Shown here: in pieces, positions 30,994 to 40,039 of the stretch
Position numbering within the stretch: position 1 is the first letter of the stretch
Layout of the letters: each line of letters begins with the position of its first letter
Position numbers and translations under genes: made by a program
The notes under the pieces: generated by a model
What the model was told of the DNA's origin: nothing
Databases searched by the model: none
Seen by the model: only the letters and a program-made list of their open reading frames with translations
Source of the DNA: Stutzerimonas stutzeri
Lineage (GTDB): Bacteria > Pseudomonadota > Gammaproteobacteria > Pseudomonadales > Pseudomonadaceae
Length of the DNA: 64,000 nucleotides
NCBI RefSeq assembly: GCF_002909485.1
Contig: NZ_PPXG01000010.1
Coordinates: 1-64,000 of the forward strand
Direction of reading: 5' to 3'

Positions 30994-31026
30994 AATAGGG
31001 GAAGAGCACAAGGCTCTTCCCCTATT
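30994..31026 (-). promoter_or_regulatory. Long hairpin between rplT and pheS (terminator or attenuator)
   Basis: Perfect 14-bp stem AATAGGGGAAGAGC (30994-31007) / GCTCTTCCCCTATT (31013-31026) with a 5-base loop. No good U-tract follows it on the minus strand, so it is either a weak terminator, an mRNA-stabilising stem, or part of a pheST attenuator. A short GTG frame beginning inside it would encode a peptide starting MLFPYFVS (two Phe). Confidence 0.6.
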
Positions 31027-31038
31027 GATGACGTTGCA

Positions 31039-31056
31039 ACGAATCCGAAGATTCGT
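31039..31056 (-). promoter_or_regulatory. UUCG-capped hairpin just after rplT
   Basis: ACGAATC (31039-31045) / GATTCGT (31050-31056), loop CGAA on the plus strand and UUCG in the RNA. It lies 12 bases past the rplT stop. Such tetraloop stems often stabilise 3' ends. Confidence 0.55.
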
Positions 31057-31068
31057 GATTGCCGGGGC

Positions 31069-31425
31069 TTAAGCCAGAGAAGCTTTGGCTTTCTCGACAA
31101 TCGCAGCAAACGCCGCTTTTTCGTTCACTGCCAGATCGGCCAGAACCTTGCGGTCGATCTCGATGGCCGCTTTTTTCAGACCGGCGATCAGACGGCTGTA
31201 CGACAGACCGTTGACACGAGCACCAGCATTGATACGGGCGATCCACAGAGCGCGGAACTGACGCTTCCGCTGACGGCGGTCACGGTAGGCATACTGGCCA
31301 GCCTTGATTACCGCCTGCTTGGCAACGCGGAATACGCGCGAGCGCGCTCCGTAGTAGCCTTTGGCGAGTTTCAGAATCTTCTTGTGACGACGACGGGCAA
31401 CGACGCCACGCTTAACACGAGCCAT
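31069..31425 (-). CDS. rplT: 50S ribosomal protein L20
   Basis: 118-residue early-assembly protein of the 50S subunit, highly basic, beginning [16 protein letters not shown]. In E. coli L20 also represses its own operon through the infC-rpmI leader. The same gene order (infC-rpmI-rplT) is kept here, 27 bp after rpmI. Confidence 0.98.
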   Translation of the reverse strand: MARVKRGVVARRRHKKILKLAKGYYGARSRVFRVAKQAVIKAGQYAYRDRRQRKRQFRALWIARINAGARVNGLSYSRLIAGLKKAAIEIDRKVLADLAVNEKAAFAAIVEKAKASLA

Positions 31426-31452
31426 GAGTTATTCCTCTGAGTCTTGACCGAA

Positions 31453-31647
31453 TCAACGAACGCGCAGCATGCGCGCCACCTTTGCAACGTCGGACGGGTG
31501 CACTTGCGAGCAACCGCGCAGCTGACGCTTACGCTTGGTGGACATCTTGGTCAGGATGTGGCTCTTGAAAGCGTGCTTGTGCTTGAAGCCGTTAGCAGTC
31601 TTCTTGAAGCGCTTCGCAGCACCACTTTTAGTCTTCATCTTTGGCAT
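31453..31647 (-). CDS. rpmI: 50S ribosomal protein L35
   Basis: 64-residue basic ribosomal protein, [17 protein letters not shown], ending with [13 protein letters not shown]. Full length for the family; lies between infC (62 bp upstream) and rplT. Confidence 0.98.
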   Translation of the reverse strand: MPKMKTKSGAAKRFKKTANGFKHKHAFKSHILTKMSTKRKRQLRGCSQVHPSDVAKVARMLRVR

Positions 31648-31709
31648 GTTCGGTACTCCACATTGTGGGTGATTACAAATAACCGCAAGGCCTGCCAGTG
31701 CCCTGGGGG

Positions 31710-32255
31710 TTACTTTTTCTTCTTGGGAGCGATGACCATGATCAGCTGGCGTCCTTCCATCTTCGGATGCTGTTCGACCGAACCATATTCAGCGAGATCG
31801 GTTTCGACCCGCTTCAACAATTCCATCCCCAGCTCCTGATGGGCCATCTCACGACCGCGGAATCGCAATGATACCTTGGCCCTGTCCCCGTCACTCAGGA
31901 AACGCACCAGGTTGCGTAGCTTGACCTGGTAGTCCCCTTCTTCCGTCCCTGGACGAAACTTTACTTCTTTAACCTGAATCTGCTTCTGGTTCTTCTTCGC
32001 CGCAGCTACCTGCTTTTTCTTTTCAAACAGATGCTTGCCGTAATCCATGATCCGGCATACCGGCGGAATCGCATCGGCAGAAATCTCAACCAGATCCAGC
32101 TTGGCTTCTTCTGCTACTTGCAGCGCTTCATCAATCGAGACGATGCCAATCTGCTCGCCGTCAGCACCAATCAAACGGACCTCACGAGCCGAGATATTCT
32201 CGTTGATCGGGGCCTTGGGTGCAGCTCGTTTATCCTGTCTCATTTCACGCTTAAT
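31710..32255 (-). CDS. infC: Translation initiation factor IF-3 (probable ATT start)
   Basis: IF-3 keeps 30S subunits free and checks the start codon. The N-domain ([15 protein letters not shown]), lysine-rich linker ([10 protein letters not shown]) and C-domain ([17 protein letters not shown], ending MVIAPKKKK) are complete; 181 residues from the start given. A GGAG lies 8 bases before an ATT codon (32253-32255). An in-frame ATG at 32259-32261 overlaps the thrS stop, but is only 2 bases from the GGAG. Rare AUU starts are known for infC, letting IF-3 limit its own synthesis, so ATT is preferred. If the ATG is used the protein is 2 residues longer. Confidence 0.95.
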   Translation of the reverse strand: MKREMRQDKRAAPKAPINENISAREVRLIGADGEQIGIVSIDEALQVAEEAKLDLVEISADAIPPVCRIMDYGKHLFEKKKQVAAAKKNQKQIQVKEVKFRPGTEEGDYQVKLRNLVRFLSDGDRAKVSLRFRGREMAHQELGMELLKRVETDLAEYGSVEQHPKMEGRQLIMVIAPKKKK

Positions 32256-32260
32256 AGTCA

Positions 32261-34183
32261 TTACTCCAATTCTTGGCGACCACGCCGGGAAACCGCCTGT
32301 GTCAACATCTGCGCGAATTGATCGAGGGGCATGGACCCCATATCGACGCCTTCGCGGGTGCGCACAGCAACGGATCGTGTCTCAACCTCCCGATCCCCGA
32401 TAACCAAGAGATAAGGAGCCTTGAGCAAAGTATGCTCGCGGATTTTAAAGCCGATCTTTTCGTTTCTCAAGTCACACTTGGCACGAAACCCGCTTTGGAG
32501 GAGCGTTTTTTCGACTTCAGCGGCAAAAGCAGCCTGCTTATCGGTGATATTCATGATCACCGCCTGCGTCGGCGCGAGCCATGCAGGGAAAGCCCCTTCA
32601 TAGTGCTCGATCAGAATACCAATGAAACGCTCGAAAGATCCAAGGATCGCTCTGTGCAACATGACCGGATGCTGTCGATCATTGTTCTCACTGACGTATT
32701 CCGCACCGAGACGCACCGGCAGATTGAAATCCAATTGCAGCGTGCCGCATTGCCATACCCGCCCGAGACAATCGCGCAGGGAGAACTCGATCTTAGGTCC
32801 GTAGAACGCACCCTCACCAGGCTGCAGATCATAAGGTAGGCCGGCACTTTCCAGCGCCGAGGCCAACGCAGCCTCAGCACGATCCCAAAGCTCATCAGAG
32901 CCCACACGCTTCTCGGGGCGAGTCGACAACTTCAGCTCGATCTCCGAAAAACCAAAATCGGCATATACCGCCTGGGTGAGCTTGATGAATGCAGCCGACT
33001 CCGCCTGCATTTGCTCTTCCGTACAAAAGATATGCGCATCATCCTGCGTAAAACCACGCACACGCATAATGCCGTGCAGCGCACCGGATGGCTCGTTGCG
33101 GTGGCAAGCACCGAACTCCGCCAAACGTAGCGGAAGCTCGCGATAGCTCTTCAAGCCCTGATTGTAAACCTGAACGTGACACGGACAATTCATCGGCTTG
33201 ATAGCATAATCACGATTCTCCGACTGGGTCGTGAACATGTTTTCAGCGTAATTCGCCCAGTGACCGGATTTCTCCCAAAGCACTCGATCGACCACCTGGG
33301 GCGTCCTGATTTCCAGGTAACCATTTTCACGCTGCACCTGACGCATGTACTGCTCTAGCACTTGATAGAGCGTCCAGCCGTTCGGATGCCAGAACACCAT
33401 CCCCGGGGCTTCTTCCTGAGTATGGAACAGATCCAGGCGCTTGCCGATCTTGCGATGATCGCGCTTCTCGGCCTCCTCGATGCGCTGGATATAGGCAGCA
33501 AGCTGCTTCTTGTCAGCCCATGCCGTACCGTAGATACGCTGCAACTGCTCGTTTTTCGCGTCACCGCGCCAGTACGCGCCGGACAGCTTGGTAAGCTTGA
33601 AGGACTTCAGGAAACGCGTGTTCGGCACATGCGGACCACGGCACATATCGACGTATTCTTCGTGGTAATACAAGCCCATAGCCTGCTCGTCAGGCATATC
33701 GTCTACCAGACGCAGCTTGTAATCCTCACCCCGCGACGCGAACACCTCTATCACTTCTGCCCGCGGCGTCACCCTCTTGACAACGTCGTAATCTCGATCG
33801 ATCAGCTCTTTCATACGCTGCTCGATGGCGGCGACGTCATCGGGGGTAAAAGGTCGCTCGTATGCGATGTCGTAATAGAAGCCCTCATCGATGACCGGCC
33901 CGATGACCATCCGAGCCGTCGGATAGAGCTGCTTCACAGCGTGCCCGATCAAATGCGCACAGGAATGGCGAATGATCTCCAGCCCTTCCGCATCCTTCGG
34001 CGTTATGATCTGCAACGTGGCATCTTTTTCGATCAAATCACAGGCATCGACCAACTTGCCGTCGACCTTACCAGCAACGGTCGCCTTAGCGAGACCAGCA
34101 CCAATGGACTGAGCTACTTCAGCCACAGAAACGGAATGATCGAACGAACGCTGACTGCCATCGGGAAGAGTAATGGTGGGCAT
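32261..34183 (-). CDS. thrS: Threonyl-tRNA synthetase
   Basis: Class IIa synthetase of 640 residues, the family's normal length. N-terminal TGS domain ([15 protein letters not shown]), editing domain with the HxxxH-type region around [11 protein letters not shown], catalytic core with zinc-ligand Cys in [10 protein letters not shown] and His in [11 protein letters not shown], and a C-terminal anticodon domain. The start follows the usual MPTITL; an upstream frame to 34273 is not used. The stop abuts infC, and tRNA-Val is upstream on the same strand. Confidence 0.98.
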   Translation of the reverse strand: MPTITLPDGSQRSFDHSVSVAEVAQSIGAGLAKATVAGKVDGKLVDACDLIEKDATLQIITPKDAEGLEIIRHSCAHLIGHAVKQLYPTARMVIGPVIDEGFYYDIAYERPFTPDDVAAIEQRMKELIDRDYDVVKRVTPRAEVIEVFASRGEDYKLRLVDDMPDEQAMGLYYHEEYVDMCRGPHVPNTRFLKSFKLTKLSGAYWRGDAKNEQLQRIYGTAWADKKQLAAYIQRIEEAEKRDHRKIGKRLDLFHTQEEAPGMVFWHPNGWTLYQVLEQYMRQVQRENGYLEIRTPQVVDRVLWEKSGHWANYAENMFTTQSENRDYAIKPMNCPCHVQVYNQGLKSYRELPLRLAEFGACHRNEPSGALHGIMRVRGFTQDDAHIFCTEEQMQAESAAFIKLTQAVYADFGFSEIELKLSTRPEKRVGSDELWDRAEAALASALESAGLPYDLQPGEGAFYGPKIEFSLRDCLGRVWQCGTLQLDFNLPVRLGAEYVSENNDRQHPVMLHRAILGSFERFIGILIEHYEGAFPAWLAPTQAVIMNITDKQAAFAAEVEKTLLQSGFRAKCDLRNEKIGFKIREHTLLKAPYLLVIGDREVETRSVAVRTREGVDMGSMPLDQFAQMLTQAVSRRGRQELE

Positions 34184-34375
34184 GGCGCCTCCTCTCCTAG
34201 TGGTGACCCGTACCAAAGGCCACATGGGTTGGGATGAGCCAGTAAAGCGATTCAGCGAGCATGCCTGCCGCACAATGGCAGGCGCCTGAGGGGCTCACTC
34301 TCTACCGAACCGAAGTCACTGGAAGAACAAGACTGGCGATACTTTCAGAAAGCCGAAGCACTGACAAGCAGCCAA

Positions 34376-34404
34376 AAAAAAGGGTCGCATGCGCGACCCT
34401 TTTA
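34376..34404 (-). terminator. Terminator downstream of tRNA-Val
   Basis: Stem AGGGTCGC (34381-34388) / GCGACCCT (34393-34400) with loop ATGC, extended by flanking A and T runs. It lies 8 bp after the tRNA 3' end on the minus strand, so tRNA-Val is a single-gene unit ending before thrS. Confidence 0.85.
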
Positions 34405-34411
34405 TTCGAAT

Positions 34412-34488
34412 TGGTAGGCACAATTGGATTCGAACCAACGACCCCCACCATGTCAAGGTGGTGCTCTAACCAACTGAGCTATGTGCCT
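34412..34488 (-). tRNA. tRNA-Val (anticodon GAC)
   Basis: 77 nt with encoded CCA. Acceptor 5' AGGCACA pairs fully with the 3' strand; the anticodon stem CCACC/GGTGG encloses TTGACAT, so the anticodon is GAC; the T-loop is TTCGAATCC. Confidence 0.95.
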
Positions 34489-34501
34489 TCGATGGGGGCG
34501 C

Positions 34502-34529
34502 ATTCTAAAGCCAAAGAAAAAAGTGTCAA
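34502..34529 (-). promoter_or_regulatory. tRNA-Val promoter
   Basis: Minus strand: consensus -35 TTGACA (34524-34529), 16-bp spacer, -10 TAGAAT (34502-34507), discriminator GCGCCCC, 14 bp before the tRNA. It has the same design as the rRNA promoters at the left edge. Confidence 0.88.
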
Positions 34530-34655
34530 GCGGTTTTTTTGCTAACCCACTGATATTTAGAAATTTTGAAAAGCTGCTTCCGCATAAGCTAGTGCCTGGC
34601 GGGCAATGCGCTTAAGCGCTAGCATGCGTAAAAAATTCAGAACAGAGGGCCCAAT

Positions 34656-35939
34656 ATGCCGCACAACGGATACCCCACCTCCTACTACGCTGCGACGGCA
34701 AATTCGGCAAATTCTCGACCGGAGCTGCAGGAAAACAAACAGGTCGACGTGTGCGTCATCGGCGCCGGATACACGGGCCTATCCACAGCGCTTTTTCTAC
34801 TCGAAAACGGCTTCAGCGTAGTGGTGCTGGAAGCAAAAAAGGTTGGCTTTGGAGCGTCTGGCCGCAACGGTGGCCAAATCGTCAATAGTTACAGCCGCGA
34901 TTTGGACAGCGTTGAGCGCAGCGTCAGCGCCTCGGCTGCCAAGCTAATTGGAGAAATGGCATTCGAAGGGGGCCAAATTATCCGTGAACGCATTGGCCAC
35001 TATGGCATCGAGTGCGATTTGAAAGACGGAGGGGTATTCGCCGCCTTCAATCAAAAGCAGATGCACCACCTCGAACACCAGAAGGCGCTATGGGAGCGAT
35101 ATGGATATCGGCATCTGGAGCTACTCGATGATCAACATATACGGCAGGTCGTAGCTTGCGACCGCTATGTGGGGGGCATGCTCGATAAGCAAGGCGGCCA
35201 TATACACCCGCTGAATCTAGCACTCGGCGAAGCGGCAGCCGTTGAGTCTCTGGGCGGAACCATTCACGAGAACTCCCCCGCCATTCGCATTGATCGCGGC
35301 GAAACACCACTGGTGCACACCCCATCGGGGACCGTTCGCGCTAAATTTGTTGTGGTGGCAGGCAATGCCTATCTGGGCAACCTGATTCCAGAACTGGCAG
35401 CTAAATCCATGCCCTGCGGAACTCAAGTTATAGCAACCGAGCCGCTCGAAGAGGAACTCGCCCGGAGCCTGCTGCCGCAGGATTACTGCATTGAGGATTG
35501 TAACTACCTGCTCGACTACTATCGATTGTCCGCCGACAGACGCCTTATCTATGGCGGGGGCGTCGTCTATGGAGCCCGTGATCCGGCAGATGTCGAGTCT
35601 ATTATCCGACCGAAGATGCTGAAGACCTTCCCGCAGCTGGAGAAGGTGAAAATTGACTACGCATGGACCGGCAATTTTCTACTGACCCTATCACGCTTGC
35701 CACAAGTAGGGAGGCTAGGAAAAAACATCTACTACTCGCAGGGCTGCAGCGGCCACGGCGTAACGTATACCCATATTGCCGGGAAGGTAATCGCCGAAGC
35801 GCTAAGCAGTCAGGCAACGCGATTTGACGCATTTGCTAGTCTGCCCCACTACCCGTTTCCCGGCGGCCAGCGCTTCCAAATTCCGCTCAGCGCACTCGGC
35901 GCGATGTACTACACCTTGCGGGACAAACTTGGTTTCTAA
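34656..35939 (+). CDS. FAD-dependent amine oxidoreductase (DAO family, PuuB/PauB-like)
   Basis: 427-residue flavoprotein of the D-amino-acid oxidase superfamily. The dinucleotide-binding motif is VIGAGYTGLSTALFL near residues 34-48, followed by KKVGFGASGRNGGQI, the DAO-family loop containing an Asn-Gly-Gly; a GCSGHG motif near the C-terminus holds the FAD. Such proteins oxidise gamma-glutamylputrescine or similar amines; substrate cannot be fixed here. AGAGGG precedes the ATG. Divergent from tRNA-Val; the C39 lipoprotein gene converges from the right. In PAO1, PA2776 (PauB3) sits beside the homologues of the next two genes. Confidence 0.85.
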   Translation: MPHNGYPTSYYAATANSANSRPELQENKQVDVCVIGAGYTGLSTALFLLENGFSVVVLEAKKVGFGASGRNGGQIVNSYSRDLDSVERSVSASAAKLIGEMAFEGGQIIRERIGHYGIECDLKDGGVFAAFNQKQMHHLEHQKALWERYGYRHLELLDDQHIRQVVACDRYVGGMLDKQGGHIHPLNLALGEAAAVESLGGTIHENSPAIRIDRGETPLVHTPSGTVRAKFVVVAGNAYLGNLIPELAAKSMPCGTQVIATEPLEEELARSLLPQDYCIEDCNYLLDYYRLSADRRLIYGGGVVYGARDPADVESIIRPKMLKTFPQLEKVKIDYAWTGNFLLTLSRLPQVGRLGKNIYYSQGCSGHGVTYTHIAGKVIAEALSSQATRFDAFASLPHYPFPGGQRFQIPLSALGAMYYTLRDKLGF

Positions 35940-35946
35940 TCACGCA

Positions 35947-36903
35947 TCAGGGAGAAGAACACAACGGGCTTGGCCGGCACTGCAGCGCTGCCGCCTCACC
36001 GTCCTGCGCCGGTAGCGTTGCCTGGAATCGCTTATCATCGGGCGCTAGACGGACGGCGCACTCTCGCGCGTGTCTGGCGCCGGCCGCACACCCCTGCTCC
36101 GCCATCACCTGGGATAGATTGAACCAACCGATGGCGAAACGCGGGTCACGCAGAACACTGGCACGTAATGACTCTTCCGCCCTTGCTTTTTCTCCCGCCG
36201 CGTATTGACTGTTCGCTAACGCGAAAAGCGCCAATGCCGAGCTCCATTGCTCCGCAGCAACCTCGTACGCCACCCGGGCCGCAGCGAGCTGCCCTACCTC
36301 CTCAAGATCGCTCGCACTGCGCAGCCAAACCGTTTCCTGGGCACCATGCGGAATTTGATCTGGATTGAGCGTCACTACAGCCCAGCGGCCGCCCTTAGCC
36401 CAAGATCGTTCGAACTCGCGAAAGCTGCCCACCCAGCGTTTCGTAGTACCGGAGCGAAGAACGATTTTTTGCTCTGCAAGGTCATAGCCCACCACAACAG
36501 CGAAATGCCATTGCGGCCAACGATCAAACGCAAGATTTTGTAGTACCAGAACCGGATTACCCGCCGCGACTTGGGTAAGTAGATCATTCAGGCGGGGGCT
36601 TAGCGGGTAAACGAGAAGGCCGTTGGAGCGGGCAGCAGCCACCATCTCCACCTGCAGGCTGCCTTTACGCTGGGGGATATAAACCTGATTTACCAGTGCA
36701 TCTGGCGTTACAGGGACGCCCCGCTGCGATAGCACGGTCGCCAAAGCAGCAGGCCCGCATTGATAGTCTTCCTGCGGATAGAACGGCACATCGACCAGCT
36801 CGGCGCGCACCGGGAGCTGTGCATCTTCGACAAGCGTCACAGTCGTCCGAGCACAGCCCCCGACCAATCCGATCAGCAGCAGTATGAAAAACCGCTGGAT
36901 CAA
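35947..36903 (-). CDS. C39-family cysteine peptidase lipoprotein with TPR-like C-terminus
   Basis: 318 residues. A lipoprotein signal peptide ends at LVGGC (Cys17), so it is membrane-anchored in the envelope. The papain-like C39 domain follows with Cys49 in YQCGPAALATVL and His133 in WHFAVVVGYD. The usual later D-P motif is replaced by LRSG, so the third catalytic residue is not obvious (Asp141 is a candidate). Residues ~200-285 look like TPR repeats. The start is TTG overlapping the TGA of the upstream small membrane-protein gene, with no strong ribosome site, implying coupling. Remembered as the PA2778/PA2779 pair of PAO1. C39 domains usually cut double-glycine leaders of exported peptides; no ABC transporter accompanies it here. 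Confidence 0.82.
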   Translation of the reverse strand: MIQRFFILLLIGLVGGCARTTVTLVEDAQLPVRAELVDVPFYPQEDYQCGPAALATVLSQRGVPVTPDALVNQVYIPQRKGSLQVEMVAAARSNGLLVYPLSPRLNDLLTQVAAGNPVLVLQNLAFDRWPQWHFAVVVGYDLAEQKIVLRSGTTKRWVGSFREFERSWAKGGRWAVVTLNPDQIPHGAQETVWLRSASDLEEVGQLAAARVAYEVAAEQWSSALALFALANSQYAAGEKARAEESLRASVLRDPRFAIGWFNLSQVMAEQGCAAGARHARECAVRLAPDDKRFQATLPAQDGEAAALQCRPSPLCSSP

Positions 36904-37301
36904 CGGTTGACGCAGTTGACGAAGTTGAAGATGTTAGTGGCGCACAGCATGTCAGTGATGATGAAAATCACCAGAAACAACACGATCACCCCCACCACAC
37001 CCGCTCCGGCAGGCGCTTGATCAAGCTGTTGATTGAACTGGGCTAGCTCTGACGCCGTCAGACTGTTGATGCGTTTTTCTACCTGATCACGCTCAACCCC
37101 CATTGATTCAAGCTTCTTTTGAACATCCTGATCGTCCAACATGGTCAATAGCTGTTGTCGATCCACTTGTTGCTGCTGTTCTGCAACGACTTCCGGGGTG
37201 CCAATCATCGCCGCCTGCGCCATCGGGATCTGCGCCACAAGCAATATATGCAAGGCAGCCAGAACTGTCGCGACACGCTTGAGTAGTGGGGAGGTGAACA
37301 T
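36900..37301 (-). CDS. Small exported membrane protein of the PA2779 family
   Basis: 133 residues. An N-terminal signal peptide (about 1-30, ending AQA) is followed by a Gln-rich charged segment, helices (LTMLDDQDVQKKLESMGVE, LTASELAQFNQQL), a short APAGAG stretch (96-101) and one transmembrane segment (about 102-121) before a Cys-containing tail (CATNIFNFVNC). Function unknown. It is translated just before the C39 lipoprotein, with overlapping stop and start, and may be its substrate or partner. A GGAG lies upstream of the ATG. Confidence 0.8.
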   Translation of the reverse strand: MFTSPLLKRVATVLAALHILLVAQIPMAQAAMIGTPEVVAEQQQQVDRQQLLTMLDDQDVQKKLESMGVERDQVEKRINSLTASELAQFNQQLDQAPAGAGVVGVIVLFLVIFIITDMLCATNIFNFVNCVNR

Positions 37302-37509
37302 AGAGGAAACTCCTTAATTGTCGTTACGCGAGGGGTTGCAAAGCGCCATCAGAAGATATGACGAGTCAATGCCGCTTCGGTTCCCGATCATCGCTGCTCT
37401 TTTTGACGCTACCTCAGAGGTCATCAGCCGCGTTTAAATTGGGCCTACCAGCCTGCTCGTAACTTTGATAATAGTTAGCTTCTCAGAAATGGCGAACAAA
37501 GGAGCTCTC

Positions 37510-37824
37510 GTGAGTCGAATCAACACATTTATTCCAGTGGCGCTGGCTATGGCTGCAGCGCTGATCGCGGGCTGCCAATCCAGCACAACCGCGGCGCCGG
37601 ACACTGCAACTGAACCGCCAACCAGATGCGACTCCGACGCAGTGAGGCATTTAATTGGGCAGATTGCCACCCCGGAACTATTGAACCAAGCACGGGACCA
37701 GGCAGGCGCAAGCACAGCTCGAATTCTTCGCCCCGACGACATTGTGACCCTTGAATACAATTCGCAACGGCTGAACATCAACACCGACTCAGCCATGAAA
37801 ATCGAACGAATCAACTGCGGCTGA
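37510..37824 (+). CDS. I78-type protease inhibitor lipoprotein
   Basis: 104-residue lipoprotein with the lipobox ending LIAGC (Cys22) and a C-terminal domain typical of peptidase inhibitor family I78: CDSDAVRHLIGQIATPE, then ARILRPDDIVTLEYNSQRLNI and the final IERINCG. The two Cys (in the CDSD and INC motifs) would form a disulphide. Start at GTG with GGAG 5 bases upstream; an ATG at 37489 would give a longer, hydrophilic N-terminus that spoils the signal peptide. Target protease unknown; the C39 protein nearby is a papain-fold enzyme, so a direct link is only a guess. Confidence 0.82.
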   Translation: MSRINTFIPVALAMAAALIAGCQSSTTAAPDTATEPPTRCDSDAVRHLIGQIATPELLNQARDQAGASTARILRPDDIVTLEYNSQRLNINTDSAMKIERINCG

Positions 37825-37916
37825 CGATCTCGCCCTGGGTAGTGCAAAAGCACGTGTCCGCCCCGGCTCAGCATGGATAGCTTGCTGGGCCGGCGGCTAA
37901 AGGATTTATAGGCTTA

Positions 37917-38945
37917 TTACGTCAGCGCCCTTCCCGTATGAAAACGGGACGCCGAAATACGCTTGGGCGGCGTAAGGAGAAAATGCAGCTTGTAACGATT
38001 GATCACCACCTGAGCAATCAGCGGAGCGGCAATTCCGATCAGCGTTCCGATTACGAGATGCATTGCAATTGAGTCGATGCCGAGGAACTTGCTGAGCACC
38101 ACCCGCACACCGCTGCCCGCAAGAATATGCATCAGGTATATGGTCATCGAGGAAGCACCGATGAACAAAAACCAGTCGGCTCGAAACTGCCCGAGCCACA
38201 TTGACAAAGCAACCATGAAAAAGATGGATAGAGTAGCCAGCGCAAGCATGGGCAGCCCACCATCTGTGTAGTTCATGCCAAATGTCACGTGAAACAGGTA
38301 TTGCCCGACCACGAACAATGCACCGAAGAAAAAGGTTAACTGAGTGTGTCGTGCGAGGAAGAAAGCTTTAACTTCGTTAAACCAAACGCCCAGAGCGAAA
38401 AAAACTGTATTGCCTAGGATAAAGCGCGTCATATTGTTAATGGTCAGGTCCTGCTGAAATACAAACAGCACGCCAAATAACACCACGAATGGCAAGAAAT
38501 ACCGACGATCAGCTTTTGCGTAGAGGAACGTACAAACCACGAAAACAAGGAAAAGCGCGTAAAGGAACCAAAATTGGGCCCTAGGCATCCACAGCAGCGA
38601 AAAAACTTCGGCCAAGGTGACCTGGCCATTCGTGTAATTCGACAGGCCTACTTCGAACAGGCCTTGCAACAGAGACCAAACAATAAATGGATAGACGATT
38701 GTATCCACTTTATTGATGATCAGTCCGCCCTTGCCTCTCTTCTGCAGCGAGTCAAAGAAGAACAGCCCAGACAGGAAGAAGAACAGTGGCATGTGAAAGC
38801 TGTAAATAATGCTGTCCACAAGCACAAAACTCGCTTCATCCATGGGGAGTCCTGCATTGAAAACGCCGCGAGCCACGTGGCCGTAAACCACGAGAATAAT
38901 TCCGATCGCCTTGGCGTAATCAACCCAAACATTTCTTTCCTGCAT
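37917..38945 (-). CDS. Acyltransferase-3 family membrane protein
   Basis: 342-residue integral membrane O-acyltransferase (OafA/NodX-like), about nine to ten helices. The family motifs DYAKAIGIILVVYGH near residue 9 (His22 active-site candidate) and FFFLSGLFFFDSL near residue 55 are present. Substrate might be a cell-surface polysaccharide or lipid, not determinable. The gene is visibly more AT-rich than its neighbours (for example TTTTTCTTT-type codons), suggesting transfer. The N-terminal sequence and length are full for the family. The upstream spacer (38946-39162) separates it from mobA. Confidence 0.85.
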   Translation of the reverse strand: MQERNVWVDYAKAIGIILVVYGHVARGVFNAGLPMDEASFVLVDSIIYSFHMPLFFFLSGLFFFDSLQKRGKGGLIINKVDTIVYPFIVWSLLQGLFEVGLSNYTNGQVTLAEVFSLLWMPRAQFWFLYALFLVFVVCTFLYAKADRRYFLPFVVLFGVLFVFQQDLTINNMTRFILGNTVFFALGVWFNEVKAFFLARHTQLTFFFGALFVVGQYLFHVTFGMNYTDGGLPMLALATLSIFFMVALSMWLGQFRADWFLFIGASSMTIYLMHILAGSGVRVVLSKFLGIDSIAMHLVIGTLIGIAAPLIAQVVINRYKLHFLLTPPKRISASRFHTGRALT

Positions 38946-39162
38946 TGCGTTCTTCTCCTTGTGTCGGCCAATTTAAGCAGGCGGCGTCCGCTGCGTCCTT
39001 GGAAAAGCGGATGGAGGAGATAGACAACAGATTTTATCGTTGGTTTAGTCAACACACGGCCGCCGAGCCCTACTGCGTCGATTCAGGCAAGGGTGCTAAA
39101 TGCACCGGTTGTCGATGTACAGGCGGCAGTGTTATATCGCAGTCTTTTGCGCGAGCACCTTC

Positions 39163-39771
39163 ATGTCTGATCCCGAGCTACCCTCCTGCTCTATCTTGCT
39201 GCTTGCAGGCGGTCGCGGACGCCGAATGGGCGGGCATGACAAGGGGCTGATCAAATGGCAAGGCCGTCCGCTGATCGCCTGGTTGCGCGACGTCGCCCGC
39301 CCCATGACCGACGAACTACTGCTGTCTTGCAATCGAAACCAATCGCTTTATGCGGATTATGCGGACCGACTGGTCAGTGATACGGATGCCGGATATCCGG
39401 GCCCGCTGGCCGGGATACGAGCCGGCCTCGCCCTGGCACACAACCGATGGATGATGGTGCTGCCGTGCGATACCCCCATGGTAGACCGCGCGCTACTACA
39501 CTCCCTGTATCGAACAGCCATTGAAGCGCCCGAAAGGCCTGTGATGCTTCGACACGGCGAGCAATGGGAGCCCCTGTTCAGCATCATTCCCATCGAACTA
39601 TTGAGTCAGGTCGACGCGCTTTGGCTGGCCGGCGAACGGAGTCCGAAGAACCTTCTGCTCCAGCTGGGGGCTCGTGAGCTGCGGGTTGCGGACGATGACA
39701 GCCGCTTGATAAACCTGAACACCCCGCAGCTGCTCGCAATGGCCGGAGTGACCGGGGGAACTTCGCCCTAG
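39163..39771 (+). CDS. mobA: Molybdenum cofactor guanylyltransferase MobA
   Basis: Attaches GMP to molybdopterin; 202 residues. The nucleotidyltransferase motif LLLAGGRGRRMGGHDKGL opens the protein, the metal-binding region is VLPCDTPMVDR, and KGL/WQGRPLIAW fits the family. Start at MSDPELPSC; an earlier frame to 39100 is rejected. PAO1 has mobA (PA3030) at the head of the same downstream gene block, supporting the call. No other moco gene is adjacent. Confidence 0.93.
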   Translation: MSDPELPSCSILLLAGGRGRRMGGHDKGLIKWQGRPLIAWLRDVARPMTDELLLSCNRNQSLYADYADRLVSDTDAGYPGPLAGIRAGLALAHNRWMMVLPCDTPMVDRALLHSLYRTAIEAPERPVMLRHGEQWEPLFSIIPIELLSQVDALWLAGERSPKNLLLQLGARELRVADDDSRLINLNTPQLLAMAGVTGGTSP

Positions 39772-39817
39772 TACGCTTCGTCCCATGGGTATCAATACCC
39801 GCAGAAGGAACAGCGTC

Positions 39818-40039
39818 ATGCGTCAACATACTATTCCAGCCCTCTTTCTTGCTTTGGGCTTCGGAGTCCTCGCAGGCTGCGCCAATCCCAGTGTAATCAC
39901 CCTCAACGATGGGCGGGAAATTCAGACCCTGGACCACCCCGATTACGACGAGGAATCCGGTTTCTATGAGTACGAACAGATCGATGGCAAGCCTGGCAAG
40001 GTGAACAAAGATCAAGTGCGGACCGTTAGAGAACTCTAA
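39818..40039 (+). CDS. YgdI/YgdR-type small lipoprotein
   Basis: 73-residue lipoprotein: signal with lipobox GVLAGC (Cys21), then a small SH3-like domain with ITLNDGREIQTLD and GFYEYEQIDGKPGKVN. The role of YgdI/YgdR proteins is unknown. AGAAGGAA precedes the ATG at a usual spacing. The tRNA-Pro(CGG) follows. Confidence 0.87.
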   Translation: MRQHTIPALFLALGFGVLAGCANPSVITLNDGREIQTLDHPDYDEESGFYEYEQIDGKPGKVNKDQVRTVREL

